From Nicotiana tabacum (taxonomy: Eukaryota > Streptophyta > Magnoliopsida > Solanales > Solanaceae), in contig NC_134096.1 of the NCBI RefSeq assembly GCF_000715075.1, positions 116,062,698-116,126,697 on the forward strand: a stretch of DNA of 64,000 nucleotides, written 5' to 3'. Of this stretch, positions 57,280 to 64,000 are shown piece after piece. A model generated the notes under the pieces. It was not told the DNA's origin, did no database searches, and saw only the letters and a list, made by a program, of their open reading frames with translations. A program made the translations under genes and the position numbers. Each line of letters opens with the position of its first letter. Position 1 is the first letter of the stretch.

Positions 57280-58165
57280 AATTCAGGACATATTTATACA
57301 ACAATCGTGAAGTTAAGGACAAGATGTCCTACACTTTATCAATACAAGTTGCAAAACACAGGACACTATGTCCTTAATATTTAGAAAAATAGTCATGAAG
57401 TTAAGGATATCATGTCCTAAACTTTATCAATACAAGTTGCAAATACAGGACACTATGTCCTTAATATTTACACAGTAGCCATGAAGTTAAGGACATCATG
57501 TCCTAAACTTTATTAGTATAGGTTGCAAAAACAGTAGTCATGAAGTTAAGGACATCATGTCCTAAACTTTATCAGTACAAGTTGCAAAAACAGGACACTA
57601 TGTCCTTAACTTTGATGTGTGCAGTCAAAATGTTAAGGACATGGTGTCCTTAACTTGGATGTGTGCATTGTAAAAGTTAAGGACATGATGTCCTTAACTT
57701 TGATGTGTGCATTGTTAAAGTTAAGGACAAGTTGTCCTTAACTTTGATGTGTGCAGTATAAATATTAAGGACAAGCTATCCTTAACTTTGATGTGTGCAG
57801 TGAAAATGTTAAGTACATGGTGTCCTTCACTTTGATGTGTGCAGTAAAAATGTTAAGGACATGGTGTCCTTAATATTTAGAACAACAACCATGAAGTTAA
57901 GGACATCGTGTCCTTAACTTTATTAATACAATTTGCAAATACAGGACACTATGTCCTTAATATTTAGAACAACAGTCATGAAGTTAAGGACATCATGTCC
58001 TTAAATTTATTAATACAAGTTGCAAAACACAGGACACTTTATCCTTAATATTTTTTAGAACAACAGTCATGTTAAGGACACCAAATCCTTAACATTATGT
58101 CCTCAATATTTACAGAACAATCACAGAGTTAAGGACGCGATGTCCTTAACGTTATCAATATAGAA
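57280..58165. repeat. Palindromic array in the right subterminal region of C
   Basis: Two sub-arrays: one with spacer TTTATCAATACAAGTTGCAAA, the other (57600-57870) with TTTGATGTGTGCAGT, the complement of the spacer of the transposase-intron array. Arrays in C therefore exist in both orientations relative to the spacer. It lies upstream of the transposase start, in its leader or promoter region. Confidence 0.8.
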
Positions 58166-58583
58166 AAGAAAAAAAATCAAATTCCTAGCATCTTATTCTT
58201 CAGTAACGAAATAAAAATCCACAAAAACACACAAAAGCATATAGAGATATCTGAAAATTTAGAACTTACTGTAATTTTATGGTGAATTTTGGACGAGAAA
58301 GTTGAATTCTGAACTTAGACAAAAAGTTTGAAATCGGAAGAGAAACTTCTGCAATTTTGGACGATCACAACAATTCTCTGCACGTAAGTTTGCACGTAAG
58401 TTTGAGCTGCTGCTGATCGTGAATAAGGACCGTATATATCAGCGAAATCCTATATAACAGAAGGGTATTTTTGTCCGGGTGGGTAAAAGTTTATTAAAGC
58501 AGTGGCTAAAGACTAAATATATTTAAAACAGTGGCTTAAAAGTAAATACATGTGTTATTACTGGCTATCTGTGCACATCGCCC

Positions 58584-58688
58584 GTCAACTAATCCTATCT
58601 CAACTCAGCCCATCTTACCACTTGGAAGTTAAGGATAAGAAGATTACATTTCTTCCACTGTACTTCGCCATTAACACAAGACGAGATA
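58584..58688 (+). promoter_or_regulatory. Residual 5' flank of RPS5 between MULE C and the start codon
   Basis: Only 105 bp separate the end of element C from the ATG at 58689. The segment has no TATA-like box. The target duplication GTCAACTAA shows that element C split what was continuous upstream sequence, so the original promoter must now lie 15 kb away, left of 43298, or the element supplies the promoter. Confidence 0.5.
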
Positions 58689-61600
58689 ATGACAACAGTA
58701 TCTGCTTCGCTCTCCACCTTCTTTTCCCTCTCTCTATACAACCCCTTCTCGCTTTTCACCCTTTCAATCCCAATCATTCTTCCTCCCTAAACCCATCCAC
58801 CTATTAAAACTCAAGCCCATAACAGCCAGTTCCACAACCGTCGAAACCACTTTCTTTGACAACACAGACCCAGAAGAAATTTCCACTTTTGACCCTCCAG
58901 AACGCCCTGAAGACTTCATAGAACCACCCTTTTTCGACGATGGCCCCTTAGAATCTGAAGACGACATTGCAAAAGCTTATGAAGAGTTGTATGGGCCAGC
59001 TTACAGTGGAGAGACTTTCCTTGGGAATGATATTTATACAATGGACTCTAAGGTGAAAAAGACAACTGGGTTTGGGAAAACTAAGAAAGAGAAGGCCAAA
59101 GATGGGTTTGATGATAGAGTGGTGCAAGTGAGGAGAGTTACTAAGGTTGTTAAAGGTGGGAAGCAATTGCATTTTAGAGCAATTGTGGTTGTGGGTGATA
59201 AGAAAGGGCAAGTGGGTGTTGGAGTTGGTAAGGCTAAAGAGGTGATTGCTGCTGTCCAAAAGTCCGCTGTTAATGCTAGGAGGAATATCATTACTGTCCC
59301 TATGACTAAGTACTTGACTTTCCCCCACAGGTAAATTTTGCTAACTTTTAAATATGTATGTTCTTTCGCTAGTAAATGTTGGGTTTTGACATAAATATAG
59401 AATCTTCTGTAGTTTTCAGCTAGTTTGGAGGCTTGGAATTCCAATCCTAAATTGAGCTAGATGGTGCAATTTTTGGGTTTGTAGCTTCGAGTTATTACTG
59501 TAGAAACAGAAATTCCACAAGTGTCTATTCAATGCATTTTACCACCAAATCTTATAGTCTAGTGGTATTGGCAGGAGGGTTTTATACAATAGGAATGAGT
59601 TCGATTTTGATTGTCCTTTTTTTCTTCCCCTAAGTAATACTTAATTGTTAACCTAAACAAAATGTGTTTTAGTTCTGGCACCTTGAGGATATTAGTTGAG
59701 ATGGTTAATGGTTATTTTTGAAGCAATAGTGGGACTGGGTTCTCCGAAACTTCCTATGGATAAAATCATGACGTTTGGGTTCTCCAAGATGATGAGTGGA
59801 TGGTTGAGACATAGACTAATAACATAGAGATCTCATGTTTGCATACCATTTATAACACTCAGCGTGAGCCCATCTTCTCTAGCCTTCGTAGGCATAATTA
59901 CTGGAACTTGTGTTTATGGGCTGTAGCGGGTGCCAATGAATTAGTTGCGGTGCAGGAATTGCATACCTAAGTCCCACTGTCTTTAAAAAAATATTTGAGG
60001 TCTATTTTATGCATTTCTGCAATTCAAGAAGGGCAGAGAGCTACTGAAGTCCTACTTTGCTATGATAGAATATAAGCAACTTCTCACCCTTATAAGGTTG
60101 GGGGTGTGGCGTATCAGCTTCTTATCTGCTTCCCTTGCCATTTGAGTTCCTTCTGAGGGTCAAATTGTTGCTAATAGTTCTGCTTCCAGCCTCAGGGCTT
60201 AGGTAGTATAGTGCAGGACGAATCCGAATTGTGCTGGTAATCAAGTCTGGTATTTGTAATGCAAAAGTGAACCATGTCTGGTATTTAGGTGGAGAAGGAT
60301 AGAGGGGTAGAGGGAGTAGGGAGGGGACATTATATTGAGTTTCATAGCTGGAGGCAACAGATTTCTCGGTACTGGATCTGCAGTAATATATGAGAAATGA
60401 TTTTTGCATAGATTGGTCATTGCGCTATGGAGATGGGGTTGCATCAGGGATCTGCCCTTAGCCCGTTTTTGTTTGCCTTAGCGTTGGATGTGCTGACGCG
60501 ACACATACAAGGGAGGGTGCTATGGTGTATGTTATTTGCTGATGACATAGTACTGATTGACGATAGTGTTATCAAAGGCGTAAAGCGCAAAAAAGCTCTA
60601 AGGCCCATTGGAGCTTTAAGCGCAAAGCACAAATAAAGCGTGGGCTTTAATGAAAAAATGCGCAACTGGAGAAAAAGTAAAAATATGTATATGTAGTTTA
60701 AGACTAATAATTATAAGTATGAATAAGAAATAACAAGAAAATTATGATAAAGTAAAATATCAATTATTTAGTGTTGCCTTTTCAGGATTACATTCATTGG
60801 CAAGGAAAAGTATGCCTTAGAGCCTTGATGCGACACTGAAGCACCCGTAAAGCGAAGCAAAGCGCTCAACATGTTTTGAGCCTCGCTTTAGGGTTTAAGC
60901 GCGCCTTTGACAACACTGATTGACGAGACACGAGGGGGTGTTAATGCTAGGTTAGAAGTGTGGCGACAGACGCTGGAGTCCAAAGGTTTTAGGTTGAGTA
61001 GGTCAAAAACTGAATACTTAGAGTGCAAGTTCAGCGACGAGAGGTATGAAGAAGAATTGGAAGTAAAGATTGATACTCAAGTCATTCCCAAAAGAGATAG
61101 TTTTAAGTATCTTGGGTCTATAATCCAAGGCGACTGGAAGATTGACGAGGATGTTACTCACCGCATTGGAGCGGGTTGGATGAGATGGAGGCTAGCTTCG
61201 GGGGTTTTATGCGACAAGAATGTGCCGCCTAGACTTAAGGGCAAATTCTACAAGGTGGTGGTTAGACCGGCTATGTTGTATGGAGCTGAAATGAGGATGT
61301 TGAGATGGATGTGTGGACATACCAGGAAAGACAAGATTAGGAATGAAGTTATTAGGGACAAGGTGGGAAAGATAAGATTAAGAATGAAGCTATTAGGGAC
61401 AGAGTGAGAATGGTATCCGTGAAAGACAAGTTGCGGGAATCGACGCTGCAATGGTTTGGGCATGTGAGGAGGAGAGACATAGATGCCCCGGTCAGGAGAT
61501 GTGAGAGGTTGAACATGGCGGGCTTAAGGAAAGGTAGGGGTAGGCCAAAGAAATATTGGGAAGAGGTGATTAGGCAGGACATGTCAGTGCTTCACCTAAC

Positions 61601-63796
61601 CGAGGACATGACTAGCGATAAGAAGGTGTGGAGGTCGAGGATTAAGGTGGTGAGTTGATAGGTAGTTGTGACTTCCTCCTAGGTTTACCAGTAGTACTAG
61701 TAGTATCCTTGTTGTTGGTTGAGAGATACTTTCTTTTAGATTGTTAGTGTATCTGGTACTTAGCTACCACGTCACACTGTTGTTTTTTTAAAACTGCTAC
61801 TGGAAATTGTTACTTCCTAACTGTTACTATTTGATGCTACTTTTTCTCCTCTTGTACTGGAAATTGTTGCTCCCTGATTGTTACTATTTGATGCTACTTT
61901 TCCCCCCCCTTTTTCTTATTGTCTTTTGTCTCCCTCTTCCCCCTCTTTCTTTCTCCCCCCTTTCTTTCTTCCCCCTCTTTCTTCTTCTTCTTCTTCTTCC
62001 CTTATATTACTTGCCACCTTTTCTTGAGCCAAGGGTCTATCGGAAACAGCCTCTCTACCTTTCCAGGTAGGGGTAAGGTCTGCATACACACTACCCTCCC
62101 TAGACCCCACATGTGAAATTATACTGGGTTTTTTGTTGTTGTTGTTGTTGGTCATTGCGCCATAAACCTGTGTAATCATAACTTGACATGGTCACAGGCT
62201 TTTACTAAGATAAAGTCACCAATTTTACTTGTGCCCCTTGACCTTACACATAACCAATTACTGGAATTATGAAGGATTTTCTAGATCAGTAGTAGGTGGT
62301 GCTTGTCATGGATATACTTGATTACCGAGAATTTTAGCACGAAAGGTAAAGCGTGCGGATGTAATACAATTATGGTACACAGGACATGATGATCTGATAT
62401 TTGATTACGAGTGATCCTATTAAGCTCCTAAAGTAATTCAACGTAGGCATAATTCCAGTTATTGGTTATGTTTAACGTCAAGGGGCACAACTAAAATTGG
62501 TATCTAGCATTTTGAACCCTGGTCTCTCGTGATTTTCACCGGGCAACATCGTGGCTTGTAGAATGACATACTAAATATGTTCTACTTAAGCATCTGAACA
62601 TAATCTAGTTTATTTTTGTCATAAGGAACCTCTTATTTTGTTGACTATATATGTCAAATTGAGATATGCACAAATTTGTGTTTTTGTGTCTATTTCTTTT
62701 CGTTGATTTAATAGATAACAAGAAATCTACATGTACCCCAATATTTCATGTGTCTAAAATGTGTGAGATTCTCTAGATTTTAGCTAGCTCGTCGATCAGT
62801 CTGATAAGTATATAAATTGGTCATCAGTGATTCTAGCCTATGCATCTGAAAGAGATTAATCTGATCTGTCCTCACTTTTATTAAGAAACATGTTAATGAC
62901 TTAGCAGTTAGCAGTACTGCTATGTTTAATACTTTTGAAGACTGGCTATATATGTTAGGATGTGTACTGACTGTAGAGCTGTGATTTCTTGTCGTGATTA
63001 TCCCAGCACATCTGTCGCTAAATCTGGAGGAATGAAATGGTAGGCCTTGAGAGGATTGAATACGATAGATAATTAAGTCTTTTATTTTCTGTTCCTCTTT
63101 AATTGATTGTCATCCTAATGAGAAAAAACTGATTTGTCTAAAGGTTCCACCACATCTTGCCTTGAGGAATATCTTATGGTAGTATTTGCCTTGACATGTA
63201 TGTAGTTCCGAAAACGTTAATAGAATTATGCACCTCATTTCGTGAAAGAATTATCTCGCGATGGGAATCCGAGTGTGATTTAGTAGTCAAAGAAGTGGGG
63301 GAAACCATGGAAGAATAAGATTCAAATTCCAACAGAGACAAAGAGAAAAAAACGCTAGATGATTTCTTTCTATTTGCATAAATTTTCGTGGTACAGTTAC
63401 CCAATGCATGTACTAATTGGAGGTAACATGTATCCGTCGAGATGCAAGCAAGTTGGCTTGGATACCACCATTATCCAAAAAGAGAAAGAATCATCTTGTT
63501 ATTGTTAATAACATAGGGATAACATTGCTGACCAACTTAATTGCAGATCTGAGGGAGACTTTGGAGCAGCAAGGGTGATGCTTAGACCAGTAGCCCCTGG
63601 TACTGGAGTTATTGCTGGTGGTGTTGTGCGGATTGTTCTCGAAATGGCTGGCGTTGAGAATGCCTTGGGTAAGCAATTTGGGAGTAACAATGCCCTCAAC
63701 AATGCAAGAGCCACTGTTGTAGCTGTTCAACAAATGAGGCAATTTAGTGAAGTTGCTCAAGACCGTGGGATTCCTATGGAAGAACTATGGAAATGA
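58689..63796 (+). CDS. RPS5: Plastid 30S ribosomal protein S5 (uS5c), nuclear-encoded, two exons
   Basis: S5 sits in the small subunit of the chloroplast ribosome, where it contributes to mRNA entry and decoding fidelity; the Arabidopsis counterpart is SCABRA1. Exon 1 (58689-59330) and exon 2 (63547-63796) join at AG|A. Landmarks: acidic linker [40 protein letters not shown]5 N-terminal domain [20 protein letters not shown] and [18 protein letters not shown]-terminal domain [20 protein letters not shown] and [16 protein letters not shown]; end MEELWK. The mature part is intact. The ATG at 58689 gives a transit-peptide-like start ([20 protein letters not shown]) but meets TAA at 58788. The downstream frame is offset by one base and has no Met before 59041. 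Either a one-base indel, an assembly error, or an unseen start. Confidence 0.85.
59331..60412. other. RPS5 intron, 5' part; no gene seen
   Basis: Begins with the donor GTAAAT at 59331. Unremarkable AT-rich intron sequence up to the RTE insertion. Confidence 0.55.
60429..62147 (+). mobile_element. 5'-truncated RTE-type non-LTR retrotransposon in the RPS5 intron
   Basis: Flanked by 16-bp target duplications differing at one base (TTGGTCATTGCGCTAT at 60413-60428 and TTGGTCATTGCGCCAT at 62148-62163) and ending in TTG repeats. It keeps the C-terminal half of the reverse transcriptase ([32 protein letters not shown], then [46 protein letters not shown]-like and [20 protein letters not shown]). A frameshift and a partial duplication lie near 61330-61400. 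A MITE interrupts it. A CT-rich run (61900-62000) precedes the 3' tail. Confidence 0.85.
60564..60917. mobile_element. 354-bp MITE inside the RTE element, 9-bp target duplication
   Basis: The ends TAGTGTTATCAAAGGCG and (complement) AGTGTTGTCAAAGGCGCG form inverted repeats, flanked by GATTGACGA at 60555-60563 and 60918-60926. Removing it restores the RT reading frame through LIDETRGG. The 9-bp duplication suggests a Mutator-type MITE, unrelated in terminus to elements A-C. Confidence 0.8.
62164..63546. other. RPS5 intron, 3' part; no gene seen
   Basis: AT-rich intron sequence ending at the acceptor TTGCAG (63541-63546). Short open frames here have no recognisable content. Confidence 0.55.
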
Positions 63797-64000
63797 AGAG
63801 TTTCTGTTGCTTTGATTTGTATCTTACAAGATTTTTGTAGATTTCAACTGGGATAGCTGCAGTGTACCTTTTAATTTTTCTGCAAGTGTTATTTGTTAAT
63901 TTTGATGTAAATTTCAAAATGCAGCCTTCTCGAACACGATGTATATAAAATTTCACAGTAGTTCTGGCTAAGGCTGTCCAACGGGACGGGCCGTCCCGTC
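63797..64000. other. 3' flank of RPS5 and possible start of another repeat
   Basis: 3' untranslated region of RPS5, with TTTTGTAGATTT and TGTATATAAAATT stretches. At 63974 the sequence CTGTCCAACGGGACGGGCC begins a palindromic, GC-rich motif resembling a hAT-type MITE end, cut off by the window edge. Confidence 0.4.

Larger units (their letters stand above)
43307..58583. mobile_element. MULE element C: 15.3-kb Kaonashi-type (Ulp1 + MuDR transposase) element
   Basis: The left terminus GTAAAAATGGCGTG (split by element B) and the right terminus (complement GGGCGATGTGCACAGATAGCC) are the same terminal inverted repeats as in A and B. Flanking 9-mers GTAAACTAA (43298-43306) and GTCAACTAA (58584-58592) form a target duplication with one mismatch. 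Inside are a + strand gene with DUF1985 and Ulp1 (C48) peptidase domains and a - strand MuDR-type transposase. This is the gene content of Kaonashi/Ulp1 MULEs described in Arabidopsis and melon. Large 43-44 bp palindromic arrays fill introns and subterminal regions. Both genes are decayed, but the ends are well preserved. Confidence 0.85.

Noticed and set aside
42030..58165. Regularly spaced palindromic repeats resembling a CRISPR array
   Set aside because: Spacers are themselves repeated and the host is a plant; there are no unique spacers and no cas genes. It is a minisatellite in a MULE.
58550..58807. Open frame upstream of RPS5
   Set aside because: It begins in the terminal repeat of element C and overlaps the transit-peptide region in another frame; no coding signal of its own.

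Overview
This is a plant nuclear segment, almost certainly from a member of the Solanaceae. The grounds are GT-AG introns, a nuclear gene for plastid ribosomal protein S5, a LEUNIG-type co-repressor gene, and RTE/SINE tails ending in TTG repeats of the kind common in nightshades. Only two cellular genes are recognisable, both on the + strand. Most of the remaining DNA is transposable elements, many of them nested.

Layout. 1-3.9 kb: intergenic DNA with small repeats (a tRNA-like SINE and a hAT-type MITE with an 8-bp target duplication). 4.0-29.6 kb: a 16-exon LEUNIG-like gene (LisH exons at the 5' end, WD40 exons at the 3' end) stretched to 25.6 kb by retrotransposons in two introns. The first intron holds a three-layer nest, 7.0-19.6 kb: an internally deleted Ty1-copia element (+), a second copia element (-) inside it, and an L1-type LINE (+) inside that. 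The second intron holds a nearly complete copia element (-), 23.1-28.1 kb. 30.7-35.6 kb: a rearranged second copy of the same locus that keeps the promoter region and the internal WD40 exons but has lost the 5' exons and the last exon. 35.8-40.4 kb: a Ty3-gypsy element (-) with reverse transcriptase and RNase H deleted.

41.9-58.6 kb: a cluster of three related Mutator-like elements (MULEs), here called A, B and C. All three can be delimited by terminal inverted repeats and 9-bp target duplications. Element C (15.3 kb) is of the Kaonashi type: it carries a DUF1985/Ulp1-protease gene (+) and a MuDR transposase gene (-), both decayed. Its introns and subterminal regions are filled with arrays of a 43-44 bp palindromic unit (arms TTAAGGACA / TGTCCTTAA). 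In the largest intron the array shows two-level higher-order structure (5 x 43 = 215 bp, then 851 bp). Elements A and B are little more than the termini plus the same array. This cluster is the most unusual part of the window.

58.7-63.8 kb: the plastid ribosomal protein S5 gene, two exons around a 4.2-kb intron that holds a 5'-truncated RTE retrotransposon with a MITE inside it. Element C ends only 105 bp upstream of the likely S5 start codon. The transit-peptide reading frame appears shifted by one base relative to the mature protein.

The genes do not form a pathway. The window is best read as a record of transposition and local duplication around two ordinary genes. All coordinates and splice sites were read by eye; no alignment or database search was run.
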